A DNA stretch of 64,000 bases from Maricaulis sp965242785 (GCA_965242785.1 CBDETA010000003.1:186001-250000), one strand, 5' to 3'; shown: positions 1 through 9,434, counted from the stretch's first letter. The notes: generated by a model from the letters alone, not told the origin. Numbers and translations are program-made.

Positions 1-1617
1 GATCCCGGCACGGCTGCCGTCTTCATCATTACAATTCTTGGGGCCATGTGGTCGCTCGGTGCGGCGGCCTATGCGCCCGATGCCGCGATGCGGGGTCAGG
101 CTTGGTTGATCCTGGGCGGTTTCCTGACCGGCATCATCATGCTGGTCGGCTCGATCGCCAATGGCGGCGTCGTCACCGACGAGCGCGAATACAACGAGAA
201 CGTCGTCAAGGCCGGCGTCATCGCCACCATGTTCTGGGGCATTGCCGGGCTTCTGGTCGGCGTCATCATTGCCTTCCAGCTCGCCTTCCCGATCCTCAAT
301 ATCGAACAGTTCGGCTTCACGAATTTCGGTCGGCTGCGCCCCCTGCATACGTCAGCCGTCATCTTTGCCTTCGGTGGCAATGCGCTGATCGCTACATCAT
401 TTTACGTTGTCCAGCGCACCTGCCGGACCCGGATTGCCGGTGGAATCTGGCCCTGGTTCGTGTTCTGGGGCTATCAATTCTTCATCGTCATCGCGGCGTC
501 CGGCTACATCATCGGCATCACCCAGGGCAAGGAATACGCCGAGCCTGAATGGTATGCCGACATCTGGCTGACCCTGGTCTGGGTCGCCTATCTCCTTGTC
601 TTCCTTGGCACTCTGTGGAAGCGCAAGGAACCGCACATCTATGTCGCCAACTGGTTCTACCTGGCCTTCATCGTCACCATCGCGGTGCTGCATGTAGTCA
701 ACAACCTGTCCATGCCGGCCTCCTGGCTGGGCTCACGCAGCTATTCCCTTTTCGCCGGCGTACAAGACGCCCTGACCCAATGGTGGTACGGCCACAACGC
801 CGTCGGCTTCTTCCTCACCGCCGGCTTCCTGGGGATCATGTATTACTTCATCCCCAAGCGGGTGAACCGGCCGGTCTATTCCTACCGCCTGTCGATCATC
901 CACTTCTGGTCGCTGATCTTCATCTACATCTGGGCCGGCCCGCACCACTTGCACTACACCGCCTTGCCGGAATGGGCGCAGACGCTGGGCATGACCTTCT
1001 CGATCATGCTGTGGATGCCCTCTTGGGGCGGCATGATCAACGGGCTGATGACCCTGTCGGGCGCCTGGGACAAGCTGCGGACGGACCCGGTGGTCCGCAT
1101 GCTGGTGCTCTCGGTCGCCTTCTACGGCATGTCGACTTTTGAAGGACCGGTGATGTCGGTCCGGGCAGTGAACGCGCTGTCGCACTACACCGATTGGACC
1201 GTGGGGCACGTCCACTCCGGTGCCCTGGGCTGGGTCGGCTTCATTTCCTTCGGGGCCGTCTACTGCCTGGTGCCCTGGCTGTGGAAGCGCAAGGGCATGT
1301 TCTCCAAGGCCCTGGTCGACTGGCACTTCTGGGTCGCGACCTTCGGCATCCTGCTCTACATCACCTCGATGTGGGTTGCGGGCATCATGCAGGGCCTGAT
1401 GTGGCGTGCCTACAACGAGCTCGGCTTCCTCGAATTCACCTTCGTGGAGACCGTCGAGGCGATGCACATCTCCTACATCATCCGGGCGGTTGGCGGCGTG
1501 CTGTATCTCAGCGGTGCCATCATCATGGCCTACAATGTCTACCGCACCATCAAGGGCGACGTGACGGAGGAAGACGAAAGCGTCATTCCCCAGAGCGAAG
1601 CCGTGCCGGCCGAGTAA
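1..1617 (+). CDS. ccoN: cbb3-type cytochrome c oxidase subunit I (5' end outside window)
   Basis: Catalytic haem-copper subunit of the high-affinity terminal oxidase, which reduces O2 to water in the inner membrane. The reading frame is open through base 1, so the N terminus lies upstream of the window; an ATG at 46 is internal. About 12 membrane segments are visible. Haem and CuB ligand motifs of the family are present: LRPLHTSAV (low-spin haem His), WWYGHNAVGFF (CuB His), AGPHHLHY (CuB His pair) and the DWTVGHVHSGALGW segment carrying the two remaining haem histidines. ccoO starts 10 bases after the stop. The promoter is not in the window, so no oxygen-responsive FNR/FixK site can be judged. 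Confidence 0.97.
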   Translation, partial: DPGTAAVFIITILGAMWSLGAAAYAPDAAMRGQAWLILGGFLTGIIMLVGSIANGGVVTDEREYNENVVKAGVIATMFWGIAGLLVGVIIAFQLAFPILNIEQFGFTNFGRLRPLHTSAVIFAFGGNALIATSFYVVQRTCRTRIAGGIWPWFVFWGYQFFIVIAASGYIIGITQGKEYAEPEWYADIWLTLVWVAYLLVFLGTLWKRKEPHIYVANWFYLAFIVTIAVLHVVNNLSMPASWLGSRSYSLFAGVQDALTQWWYGHNAVGFFLTAGFLGIMYYFIPKRVNRPVYSYRLSIIHFWSLIFIYIWAGPHHLHYTALPEWAQTLGMTFSIMLWMPSWGGMINGLMTLSGAWDKLRTDPVVRMLVLSVAFYGMSTFEGPVMSVRAVNALSHYTDWTVGHVHSGALGWVGFISFGAVYCLVPWLWKRKGMFSKALVDWHFWVATFGILLYITSMWVAGIMQGLMWRAYNELGFLEFTFVETVEAMHISYIIRAVGGVLYLSGAIIMAYNVYRTIKGDVTEEDESVIPQSEAVPAE

Positions 1618-1627
1618 GGGGGCTTTC

Positions 1628-2389
1628 ATGTCAGAGAAAAAGCAAAGCCGCTGGAGTGACTGGCACAAGACGCTGTTCGAGAAGAACTCGCTGGTCCTGA
1701 CCGTCGGCATCCTTGTCACGGTCTCGATCGGTGGCATCGTCGAGATTGCCCCGCTCTTCTACCTCGACTCGACCATTGAAGAGGTCGAGGGGATGCGGCC
1801 CTACACGCCGCTGGAACAGGCCGGTCGCGACATCTACATCCGCGAGGGTTGCTATAACTGCCACTCGCAGATGATCCGCCCGCTGCGCGACGAGGTGGAG
1901 CGCTATGGCCATTACTCACTGGCGGCGGAAAGCATGTACGACCACCCCTTCCAATGGGGCTCGAAACGGACCGGTCCGGATCTGGCCCGCGTCGGCGGCA
2001 AGTATTCGGATGAATGGCACCGGGACCACCTGATCGATCCGCAATCGGTGGTGCCGGAATCGATCATGCCGGACTATCCCTTCCTGGCGACATCCGAGCT
2101 GGACTTCGATCACATCGCGTCCAATCTGCGCGCCCTGCGGGTCGTGGGCGTTCCGTATTCAGACGCCATGATCGAAGCGGCCGTGTCCGACGTGACCACC
2201 CAGCTCGACCCGTTCGCGATGGATTATGACGGTTTCCAGGAACGCTATCCCGGTGCCCTCATGCGCGACTTCGATGGCGACCCGTCGCGGGTCACGGAGA
2301 TGGACGCCCTGATCGCCTATCTGCAGGTGCTCGGCACCATGGTGGACTTCTCCACCTATGAGGCCGAAGCCGACGAGAATCTGAGGTAG
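1628..2389 (+). CDS. ccoO: cbb3-type cytochrome c oxidase subunit II (monohaem)
   Basis: Membrane-anchored monohaem c-type cytochrome that passes electrons from CcoP to CcoN. The 253-residue protein has one membrane anchor at about residues 21-46 and a covalent haem site GCYNCHSQ (C75, C78, H79). The rest is a periplasmic domain with the family pattern MIRPLRDE after the haem site. It follows ccoN by 10 bases and precedes ccoQ by 4, so it is co-translated in the structural operon. Length and motifs are normal for the family. Confidence 0.97.
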   Translation: MSEKKQSRWSDWHKTLFEKNSLVLTVGILVTVSIGGIVEIAPLFYLDSTIEEVEGMRPYTPLEQAGRDIYIREGCYNCHSQMIRPLRDEVERYGHYSLAAESMYDHPFQWGSKRTGPDLARVGGKYSDEWHRDHLIDPQSVVPESIMPDYPFLATSELDFDHIASNLRALRVVGVPYSDAMIEAAVSDVTTQLDPFAMDYDGFQERYPGALMRDFDGDPSRVTEMDALIAYLQVLGTMVDFSTYEAEADENLR

Positions 2390-2393
2390 GGCG

Positions 2394-2573
2394 ATGTATG
2401 AGACACTCTCCAGCTTCGCCCAGACCGGTGGCCTCCTGATCTTCATCGGCCTGTTCGCCGGCGTACTGGCCTACGCACTCTGGCCGCGCAACCAGGCCAA
2501 GTTCGACGCGGCTGCCAACGCCCCCCTGACCGAATCCGATGCACCGGACGCGTCCGGCGAAACAAAGGACTGA
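2394..2573 (+). CDS. ccoQ: cbb3-type cytochrome c oxidase subunit CcoQ
   Basis: Small 59-residue subunit found by reading the gap between ccoO and ccoP. It starts at ATG 2394, four bases after the ccoO stop, and ends with TGA just 3 bases before the ccoP start. It has a single membrane helix at about residues 12-30, ending ALWPRN, followed by a short charged acidic tail. This layout is typical of CcoQ/FixQ, which stabilises the association of CcoP with the core. The O-Q-P position is diagnostic; sequence alone would be weak. Confidence 0.92.
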   Translation: MYETLSSFAQTGGLLIFIGLFAGVLAYALWPRNQAKFDAAANAPLTESDAPDASGETKD

Positions 2574-2576
2574 CCC

Positions 2577-3506
2577 ATGTCCGAGCATGATCACGAAACT
2601 GAACGCGACGCCCATTCCGGCACCCAGACAACCGGCCATGAGTGGGATGGCATCAAGGAGCTCGACACGCCGCTGCCGCGCTGGTGGCTGTATGTCTTCT
2701 ATGCCTGCTGCGTGTGGGCTGTGGTCTACATGATCTTCATGCCGGCCTGGCCGGCCCTGCCGGGCATGTCCGGCGACAGTGACCACACGCGCGGTCTGCG
2801 CGACCACTCCGAGCGCGCCAATGTGGCGGCCGCGGTGGCCGAACTCCACGCTGCCCGGGCCGACGGTTTCGCCGCGCTGGAAGGGGCGTCGATCGCTGAT
2901 ATCGAGAATGACCCGGAACTCCTGCGCTTCACTCTGGCGGCCGGCGATGCCGTGTTCGGCGACAATTGCGCCACCTGCCATGGCACCGGGGCGCAGGGCT
3001 TTGTCGGCTATCCAAACCTGAATGACGATATCTGGCTGTGGGGCGGAAGCTATGAGGATATCCGCACCACGATCCGCTTTGGCATTCGCGCCGAGCATGA
3101 CGATACCCGCTACTCGCAAATGCCGGCCTTCGGACGGGACGGGTTGCTGAACCGGGGCCAGATTGCCGATGTCGCGGACTATGTGCTGTCGCTCGGCGGG
3201 CGCGAGGCGGACACCGATGCGGTGTCGCGCGGCGCAGATATCTATGCCAGCCAGTGTGCCAGTTGCCACATGGCGGACGGCACGGGTGACCGCAGCCAGG
3301 GCGCGCCGAACCTGACCGATCGTGACTGGCTCTATGGCGGTGAGCGCGAACAGGTGATCGCCTCGATCTATCGCGGCCCCTATGGCGTCATGCCGGCCTG
3401 GGAAGACCGGCTGGACGAGACCACGATCAATGCGCTGGCAGCCTATGTCTTCCTATTGGGCGGAGGAGAGGGCGACGGTGCGGCACTGGGTCCCACGGGG
3501 CGCTAG
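2577..3506 (+). CDS. ccoP: cbb3-type cytochrome c oxidase subunit III (dihaem)
   Basis: Dihaem cytochrome c subunit that receives electrons from soluble or membrane cytochrome c. The N-terminal region (about residues 1-60) contains the CcoP_N segment with the DTPLPRWW motif and one membrane helix at about 36-56. Two cytochrome c domains follow, with haem sites CATCH (C131, C134, H135) and CASCH (C227, C230, H231). Downstream methionines (MPAFG, MPAW) fit axial ligands. The 309-residue length is normal. ccoG follows after a 41-base gap. Confidence 0.97.
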   Translation: MSEHDHETERDAHSGTQTTGHEWDGIKELDTPLPRWWLYVFYACCVWAVVYMIFMPAWPALPGMSGDSDHTRGLRDHSERANVAAAVAELHAARADGFAALEGASIADIENDPELLRFTLAAGDAVFGDNCATCHGTGAQGFVGYPNLNDDIWLWGGSYEDIRTTIRFGIRAEHDDTRYSQMPAFGRDGLLNRGQIADVADYVLSLGGREADTDAVSRGADIYASQCASCHMADGTGDRSQGAPNLTDRDWLYGGEREQVIASIYRGPYGVMPAWEDRLDETTINALAAYVFLLGGGEGDGAALGPTGR

Positions 3507-3547
3507 GTCGCATCGCTGCGGGCCGCTGACCGGGATAGACCGCCACC

Positions 3548-5029
3548 ATGAGCGAACAAACAGAACGCACGCTTGCGGCTCCCGGCATCCAGCAGTCCCG
3601 GGCTCAGGCCGTCAATGCGGCCGAGACCCGGGAGCTCTACAAGAAGCGCGAGCAGATTTATCCCAAGCTGGCGCATGGGCGGTTCCGCGCCCTGAAATGG
3701 CTGATCATGGCCGTGACACTGAGCATTTATTATCTGGTGCCCTTCCTGCGCTGGGACCGGGGTGGGGGGGCTCCGGACCAGGCGGTGCTGATCGATTTCG
3801 CCGGCCGCCGATTCTACTTCTTCTTCATCGAAATCTGGCCGCAGGAAATCTACTATGTCACCGGCCTGTTGATCCTGGCCGCACTGGCGCTGTTTCTCGC
3901 CACCGCGCTCTTCGGCCGTGTCTGGTGCGGTTATGCCTGCCCGCAGACTGTGTGGACCGATCTTTTCATCTGGGTCGAGCGGGCTTTCGAGGGCGATCGC
4001 AATGCGCGCATGCGCCTGGACAAGGCCCCCTGGAGCCTGAACAAGGCCGGCCGCAAGATCGGCAAGCACGCCATCTGGCTGGTAATCTCCTTGGCGACGG
4101 GCGGCGCGTGGATTCTCTACTTCCACGACGCCTATGACACGCTGGCCAACTTCTTCACCGGTCAGGCCGCGCCATCCTCCTATCTCTTTGCGGGGATACT
4201 GACCTTCACCACCTACACGCTGGCGGGCACCATGCGCGAGCAGGTGTGCACCTATATGTGCCCCTGGCCGCGCATCCAGGCCGCCATGACCGACCGCGAG
4301 GCGCTGAACGTCACCTATCGCGTTGATCGCGGCGAACCGCGCGGAGCGCACAAGAAATCGGATAGTTGGGAGGGGCGGGGCGATTGCATCGATTGCAAGC
4401 AGTGTGTCGCGGTCTGCCCGATGGGTATCGATATCCGCGACGGCGCGCAGCTGGAGTGCATCCAGTGCGCCCTGTGCATCGATGCCTGCGACGACATCAT
4501 GAAAAAGGTCGACCGGCCCACCGGGCTGATCACCTATGAGACCGATGACAATGTCGATCGCTTCCAGGTCGGCGAGAAGCCGCGCTATCGCTTCATCCGG
4601 GCACGAACGGTGGTCTATGCTGTGGCCTTCCTGCTGGTGGCGGCCGTGATGCTGGCGGGGCTGGCAACCCGGACCGAGCTGGAACTGAATTCGCAGCGTG
4701 ACCGCAATCCCAATTTTGTCATCTTGTCGGACGGATCGGTTCGCAATGGCTATAATCTCAAGGTGATCAACAAGGGGTCCGAGCCCCGGACCCTCGCATT
4801 GAGCGTGGACGGCGATCCGGAAATCCTCGTCCGCGTTCTGGGCGCGCCGGCGGAGCGGCCGATGCAGCTGGACATCGAGGCCGACCGGACCCGGGACTTC
4901 ACCCTTTATCTCACCCTGCCGGAGCGCGCGATCGACGGTCGGCGCGAGGCAATCACCTTCCGGGTCACCGATCCGGTGACCGGCGAAACCGCCACCACCC
5001 CCTCGGTACTGGTGACAGGAGCAGAATGA
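3548..5029 (+). CDS. ccoG: cytochrome c oxidase accessory protein CcoG (FixG/RdxA), polyferredoxin
   Basis: Membrane-bound iron-sulfur protein required for cbb3 oxidase maturation; family members act as cupric reductases supplying Cu(I) for the active site. The 493-residue protein has several membrane helices, the cysteine motifs CGYACPQTVW and CTYMCPWPR in the membrane-proximal part, and a ferredoxin-like region (CIDCKQCVAVCP and CIQCALCIDACD) that can hold two 4Fe-4S clusters. The C-terminal third is the Ig-like FixG domain, following a helix at about 350-375. Its stop overlaps the ccoH start (ATGA). Confidence 0.96.
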   Translation: MSEQTERTLAAPGIQQSRAQAVNAAETRELYKKREQIYPKLAHGRFRALKWLIMAVTLSIYYLVPFLRWDRGGGAPDQAVLIDFAGRRFYFFFIEIWPQEIYYVTGLLILAALALFLATALFGRVWCGYACPQTVWTDLFIWVERAFEGDRNARMRLDKAPWSLNKAGRKIGKHAIWLVISLATGGAWILYFHDAYDTLANFFTGQAAPSSYLFAGILTFTTYTLAGTMREQVCTYMCPWPRIQAAMTDREALNVTYRVDRGEPRGAHKKSDSWEGRGDCIDCKQCVAVCPMGIDIRDGAQLECIQCALCIDACDDIMKKVDRPTGLITYETDDNVDRFQVGEKPRYRFIRARTVVYAVAFLLVAAVMLAGLATRTELELNSQRDRNPNFVILSDGSVRNGYNLKVINKGSEPRTLALSVDGDPEILVRVLGAPAERPMQLDIEADRTRDFTLYLTLPERAIDGRREAITFRVTDPVTGETATTPSVLVTGAE

Positions 5030-5499
5030 TGTCGGGCTTTCTCAACCCCCTGCGCGGCTGGCATGTGCTGGTGATGATCGTGCTGTTCTTTGCCGTCACC
5101 ATTGGCGTCAACGCTACTTTCATCACGCTGGCCATGCGCACCCACCCGGGCGAGGATGTGCCGCGGTCCTACTATCAGGGCCTCAACTACAATGACACGC
5201 TGGACCGTCGCCGTGCCCAGGCGGCTCTGGGCTGGACGGCGCGCTTCAACGTGGTGGAGACCCGGTTGCTGATCGAGATTGCCGATGCGGAGGGGGCGCC
5301 GGTTCCGGGCCTCGACCTGACCGGTTCGCTGTCACACCCCACCGACACCGACCGTGATTGCGTCCTGGCGTTCTCTGAAACCCGTCCGGGCCGGTATGAA
5401 GGACCGCTGGATTGCGCCGCGTCCGGACACTGGCGGCTGCGCGCGTGGACCGCGGACGAGACCCCCTTCGAGATGGAGCACGCGCTTTGGCTGCCCTAG
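5026..5499 (+). CDS. ccoH: cbb3 oxidase assembly protein CcoH/FixH
   Basis: 157-residue FixH-family protein with one N-terminal membrane helix (about residues 10-30) and a periplasmic domain. The family pattern YYQGLNYN after the helix is clear. CcoH is needed for stable assembly of the oxidase, probably together with CcoI and copper delivery. The ATG at 5026 overlaps the ccoG stop by 4 bases, and the 3' end overlaps the proposed ccoI TTG start by 13 bases, so the three genes look translationally coupled. Confidence 0.93.
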   Translation: MMSGFLNPLRGWHVLVMIVLFFAVTIGVNATFITLAMRTHPGEDVPRSYYQGLNYNDTLDRRRAQAALGWTARFNVVETRLLIEIADAEGAPVPGLDLTGSLSHPTDTDRDCVLAFSETRPGRYEGPLDCAASGHWRLRAWTADETPFEMEHALWLP

Positions 5500-7673
5500 A
5501 CAGCACGCATGCCAGTACCGATTTCGGCGGCGTCGATCCGCAAGCCTTTGTGCGCCGTGTCGACGGGGCGTGCCAGCTCGATCTTCTGGTGCGCGGAGCG
5601 GTCTGTGGCGGCTGTATTGCCCGCATCGAATCCGGGCTCCAGGCGGATCCGCGCGTTCGCAATGCGCGTCTCAACCTGTCCACCGGCCGTCTGTCGCTCA
5701 GCTGGACGGGGACACCGGACCTGGCCGCGACCTTCGTGAAAAAACTGCGTGACATCGGCTATCCGGCCACCGCTTACGAGCCGGAGAGCGAGGCGGACCC
5801 GCAAAAGCAGGAGGAGCGCAAGCTGCTGCGTGCCATGGCTGTGGCGGGGTTTGCCATGGCGAATGTCATGCTGCTGTCGATCTCGGTCTGGTCGGGCGGG
5901 ATCGAAATGACCCAGACCATGCAGTCGCTGATGCACCGGATTTCAGCCCTGATCGTGCTGCCGGCTGCTGCCTATGCCGGCCAACCTTTTTTCCGCTCGG
6001 CCTGGCAGGCGCTCAGGAGTCGCCATGTCAACATGGACGTGCCGATCTCGCTGGCGGTGTTCCTGGCCTGCGGCCTGTCCATCTACGAGACCTTCATCGG
6101 TCATGGCGCGACCTATTACGACGCGGCCGTAATGCTGCTCTTCTTCCTGTTGATCGGACGCTTTCTGGACATGCGTCTGCGGGCCCGGGCTGGAGAGGCC
6201 GCGCGGGGTCTCGCGGCGATGCAGGCGGCCACGGCCAACCGCGTGCTGCCGGATGGCCGGGTCGAGGCCATTCCGGCGCGGGATGTGAAGGCCGGAGACC
6301 GGCTCATGCTGGCCGCCGGTGACCGCGTCCCGGTGGATGCCCGCATTGTCGAGGGTGAGGGGGCGCTGGACGGTTCCCTGGTCACCGGCGAGACGGCACC
6401 CGTGCCGGCTCGGCCCGGCACCGAAATCTTTTCCGGCATGCTGAACCTGGACGCAAAACTGGTGCTGGAAGCGACGGCGGACCGCGACAATTCCCTGCTG
6501 GCCGAGATCACGCGCCTGGTGGAAGCCGGAGAACAGAGCCGCTCGCGCTATGTGCGGCTGGCAGATCGCGCGGCCAAGCTCTACGTGCCGATCGTGCACA
6601 CGCTGGCGGCGCTGACGCTGGCGGGCTGGTTTATCGCTTCCGGCGAAGCGCGCCCGGCGATCATCAATGCCATCGCCGTACTGATCATCACCTGCCCCTG
6701 TGCGCTGGGGCTGGCCGTGCCGGCCGTGCAGGTCGTCGCGTCCGGTCGGCTCTATCGCGAGGGCGTGCTGGTGAAGTCCGGGGACGCCATGGAGCGCCTG
6801 GCCGGCATCGACACCGTGGTGTTCGACAAGACCGGAACGCTGACCGAAGGCCGACCGCGTCTGATCAATCGCGCAGAGCTGCCGGAGGGGGCCCTGGAGA
6901 CCGCTGCGCGCCTTGCCCGGACCAGCCGCCATCCCCTGTCGCGGGCCGTGGCAGATGCGGCCGGCATGGGGCCGGCAGCCGCAATGGCCCGGGAAATCTC
7001 TGGCGGCGGGATCGAGGCGAGTGATGAAGCGGGGCAGCGTGTCCGCTTCGGTTCGGCGCGGTGGCTAGGCATCGAAGCGGCCAGCGACCCGCATTCCGAA
7101 GCCTGGCTGCAGGCGGGTGAAGGCGCACCTGTGCGCTTTCGGTTTGAAGACCAGTTGCGCCCTGACGCTGCCGAGACGGTGGCGGCCTTGCGTGAGCGGG
7201 GGTGCCGCATCGAGCTCTTGTCCGGGGACCGTTCGGGGCCGGTGACGGCGATTGCGACGGCGCTGGGGCTGGACGCCTGGCAGGCCGAGCTGAAACCGCA
7301 GGACAAGATCGCCCGGCTGGAAGCCTTGAAGGCCGAGGGGGGCAAGGTGGTCATGATCGGTGACGGCATCAATGACGCGCCGGCCTTGGCAGCAGCCGAT
7401 GTCTCGATCTCGCTGGCCTCGGCGGCGGAGATTTCCCAGGCGGCGGCAGACTTTGTGCTGCAGGCGGACCGGCTGGCCAGCAGTGTCGTGGCGCTGGATG
7501 TGTCGCGAGGCGCCAAGCGCCGGGTGCTGGAGAATTTCGGATTGGCGATCGGTTACAATATGATCGCGGTGCCGCTGGCGGTGGCGGGACTGGTGACCCC
7601 GCTGGTGGCGGCGATCGCGATGTCGGCTTCGTCTGTCCTGGTGACGCTCAACGCCCTGAGGCTGGCGCGCTGA
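5487..7673 (+). CDS. ccoI: Cu-exporting P1B-type ATPase CcoI/FixI for cbb3 oxidase assembly
   Basis: Copper-transporting P-type ATPase that supplies copper to CcoN assembly. The 728-residue form shows an N-terminal heavy-metal domain with CGGC (C40-C43), the intramembrane CPC motif (about 403-405), the phosphorylated Asp in DKTGT (D447), the HP motif in SRHPLS, and GDGINDAP near the C terminus. I chose TTG 5487 because a GGAG lies about 8 bases upstream and the heavy-metal domain follows at once. The frame is open back to an ATG at 5412, but that start would overlap ccoH by 88 bases. The stop overlaps ccoS (TGATG). Confidence 0.93.
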   Translation: MAALDSTHASTDFGGVDPQAFVRRVDGACQLDLLVRGAVCGGCIARIESGLQADPRVRNARLNLSTGRLSLSWTGTPDLAATFVKKLRDIGYPATAYEPESEADPQKQEERKLLRAMAVAGFAMANVMLLSISVWSGGIEMTQTMQSLMHRISALIVLPAAAYAGQPFFRSAWQALRSRHVNMDVPISLAVFLACGLSIYETFIGHGATYYDAAVMLLFFLLIGRFLDMRLRARAGEAARGLAAMQAATANRVLPDGRVEAIPARDVKAGDRLMLAAGDRVPVDARIVEGEGALDGSLVTGETAPVPARPGTEIFSGMLNLDAKLVLEATADRDNSLLAEITRLVEAGEQSRSRYVRLADRAAKLYVPIVHTLAALTLAGWFIASGEARPAIINAIAVLIITCPCALGLAVPAVQVVASGRLYREGVLVKSGDAMERLAGIDTVVFDKTGTLTEGRPRLINRAELPEGALETAARLARTSRHPLSRAVADAAGMGPAAAMAREISGGGIEASDEAGQRVRFGSARWLGIEAASDPHSEAWLQAGEGAPVRFRFEDQLRPDAAETVAALRERGCRIELLSGDRSGPVTAIATALGLDAWQAELKPQDKIARLEALKAEGGKVVMIGDGINDAPALAAADVSISLASAAEISQAAADFVLQADRLASSVVALDVSRGAKRRVLENFGLAIGYNMIAVPLAVAGLVTPLVAAIAMSASSVLVTLNALRLAR

Positions 7674-7894
7674 TGTCGGTCCTGATCTGGCTCATTCCGG
7701 TGGCGATCGCCATGGGTGGACTGGGGCTTCTGGCCTTCATGTGGAGCCTGAAATCCGGCCAGTTCGACGACCTTGACGGGGCAGCCCACCGGATCCTGAT
7801 TGACGAGGACGGGCCGATCACGGATCGGCCCGACCAGGCGGATCAGGCTGAGGCTGCCGCGGACGGCGAAGGCGTTGGCGAGAAGTCGCGATAG
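7673..7894 (+). CDS. ccoS: cbb3-type cytochrome oxidase assembly protein CcoS
   Basis: 73-residue single-helix membrane protein. Residues 1-26 form the membrane helix, followed by the conserved CcoS feature WSLKSGQFDDLDG and an acidic tail. CcoS is required for insertion of the redox cofactors into the oxidase. The ATG at 7673 shares one base with the ccoI stop. Its 3' end overlaps the convergent DUF2189 gene by 52 bases tail to tail, so the last ~17 codons are read on both strands. It closes the oxidase operon. Confidence 0.94.
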   Translation: MSVLIWLIPVAIAMGGLGLLAFMWSLKSGQFDDLDGAAHRILIDEDGPITDRPDQADQAEAAADGEGVGEKSR

Positions 7895-8613
7895 GCGTGC
7901 CAGCTGGCCAGCGCAATCCACGGGAAGGTGATGGCGAGGCCGATGCCGAAGGCGGCAATTCCGGCGATGATGATGAACGCGATCAGCCAGGCCCACGTAA
8001 ACATGACGAAGGGTTGGCGAAACACGGCCTTGAAACTGGCCACCATGGCCGTAACGGCATCCACGTCCTGATCGACAAGCATGGGAAAGGCGAGCACGGC
8101 CATGGCGAAAGCCGCGCCGGCAAGCACCGCGCCGACCGCGGTCCCGACCACAAGAAGGGTGAGGCCTTTCGGATCACTCAGCATGAAGGCGATGAAGGGG
8201 CCGGGCAGAAGCGGTCCGTCCGGAGCGATGGCTGCGAGCAGGAATTGCGCCAGCCGCACCCAGAGCAGGAGCAGCATGACCAGCAGGATGGACAGGAAGC
8301 CGATCTGGGACAGGCGGTCGGGAAAGCGCGAGATGATGACCCGGAAGCGCGGGGTTTCGCCGCGTTCCAGGGCGCGCGAGACCTGGTAGATCCCGATGGC
8401 CAGGGCCGGGCCGATGAGGGCGAAGCCGGAGAGGAAGACCGGAACCGCGGTCAGCATGCCCATTGCCGCAAGCGCCAGCGAGATGAGGGCGCCGGCGCCG
8501 ACGAAGACCAGGCCGTAGCTGATCGCCACGCGCGGGGCCTTCACCAGGTCGGACCAGCCGGCCTTCAGCCAGTGCCAGGGAGCGTCGCGCCGGACCTGCT
8601 TGAGTTCAACCAT
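7843..8613 (-). CDS. DUF2189 family integral membrane protein
   Basis: About 256 residues with roughly six membrane helices. The N-terminal region (residues ~8-30) has the pattern WHWLKAGWSDL, followed by hydrophobic segments; this resembles the DUF2189 family, often found beside cytochrome oxidase or redox genes but of unknown function. The start at 8613 (MVELKQ) was chosen over an ATG at 8667 because a GGGG stretch lies about 10 bases upstream. The gene converges on and overlaps ccoS, and is divergent from the TauE/SafE gene. A role in respiratory membrane biology is only suggested by location. Confidence 0.8.
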   Translation of the reverse strand: MVELKQVRRDAPWHWLKAGWSDLVKAPRVAISYGLVFVGAGALISLALAAMGMLTAVPVFLSGFALIGPALAIGIYQVSRALERGETPRFRVIISRFPDRLSQIGFLSILLVMLLLLWVRLAQFLLAAIAPDGPLLPGPFIAFMLSDPKGLTLLVVGTAVGAVLAGAAFAMAVLAFPMLVDQDVDAVTAMVASFKAVFRQPFVMFTWAWLIAFIIIAGIAAFGIGLAITFPWIALASWHAYRDFSPTPSPSAAASA

Positions 8614-8723
8614 TGATGCATCCCCGCTTTTAGATGTGTGGGGGCAGTTTTGGCTGTTTCGCGTCATTACGCCACACTTTATTTGTGGGAATTCGCAGGT
8701 CAGTAAAGGGCCGGGAGAGTGTC

Positions 8724-9434
8724 ATGGCATCCATCGGGCTGACAGAGCTGAGTTTTCTGGGCGGACTGCTGGCCGGCCTTGCCTCGAGCCTGCATTGCGT
8801 CGGCATGTGCGGCGGCATTGCTGCCAGCCTGTCGATCAGCCTGGGCGGGCAGGCCGGGACCGGGCAGGCGCGGGCCCTGATGCTGGCCCAGACAGGGCGG
8901 ATCCTGGCTTATGTCAGCGTTGGCAGCCTGCTCGCGGCGCTGGGCTCGCAGGCCTATCTGGAATTCGACCGCGCCGCGGCGCATCTGGTGCTGCGCTGGG
9001 CGGCGGCGATGGTGCTTGTCTATATCGGCCTGTCGGTGGCCGGATGGGCGCCATCTTTGGCCGGGCTGGACCGGCTGGGCGTGCGCGTGGTCGGCGCGCT
9101 GCAGACCCCGTTCCGTGGCGCCCTGGCCCAGGCCGGCCCGGTAGCGGCAGGCTTTGTCTGGGGGCTGCTGCCCTGCGGCATGGTCTATGCGGCCTTGTTT
9201 TACGCCATGCTGAGCGCGGATCCGGGACGCGGTGCGTTGATCATGCTGGGCTTCGGACTGGGAACACTGCCGGCGGTGACGGCCGCGGCCCTGGGCGCCG
9301 GCCGGTTCCTCGCCCTGGCGCGTTCGAACGGTGTCAGGCGAGCCGTCGGCGTGGGCCTGGTTCTGCTGGGCGTGCTGTCGGCTGCCATCCCCTGGCGCAC
9401 GATCGCGATGCTGTGCGGCATCCCCCTCGAATAA
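8724..9434 (+). CDS. TauE/SafE-type membrane protein (COG2836-like) next to the cbb3 genes
   Basis: 236-residue protein of about six membrane helices. It begins with the signature GLASSLHCVGMCGG at residues ~14-27, and a second LLPCGMVYAALF motif appears mid-protein. Proteins of this kind commonly follow cco/fix GHIS operons and are annotated as sulfite exporter TauE/SafE or heavy-metal transport membrane proteins; a copper or haem role in oxidase maturation is an inference. ATG 8724 was chosen because GGGAGAG ends about 6 bases upstream; an earlier in-frame ATG at 8634 has no such site. The paired Cys residues could bind copper. Confidence 0.82.
   Translation: MASIGLTELSFLGGLLAGLASSLHCVGMCGGIAASLSISLGGQAGTGQARALMLAQTGRILAYVSVGSLLAALGSQAYLEFDRAAAHLVLRWAAAMVLVYIGLSVAGWAPSLAGLDRLGVRVVGALQTPFRGALAQAGPVAAGFVWGLLPCGMVYAALFYAMLSADPGRGALIMLGFGLGTLPAVTAAALGAGRFLALARSNGVRRAVGVGLVLLGVLSAAIPWRTIAMLCGIPLE

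Noticed and set aside
5412..5486. Longer CcoI start at ATG 5412
   Set aside because: It would overlap ccoH by 88 bases, and the added residues are Arg-rich and unlike the family N terminus.
1..9434. FNR/FixK box controlling the cbb3 cluster
   Set aside because: The promoter of ccoN is outside the window. No TTGAT-N4-ATCAA was seen before 8724 or 9525.
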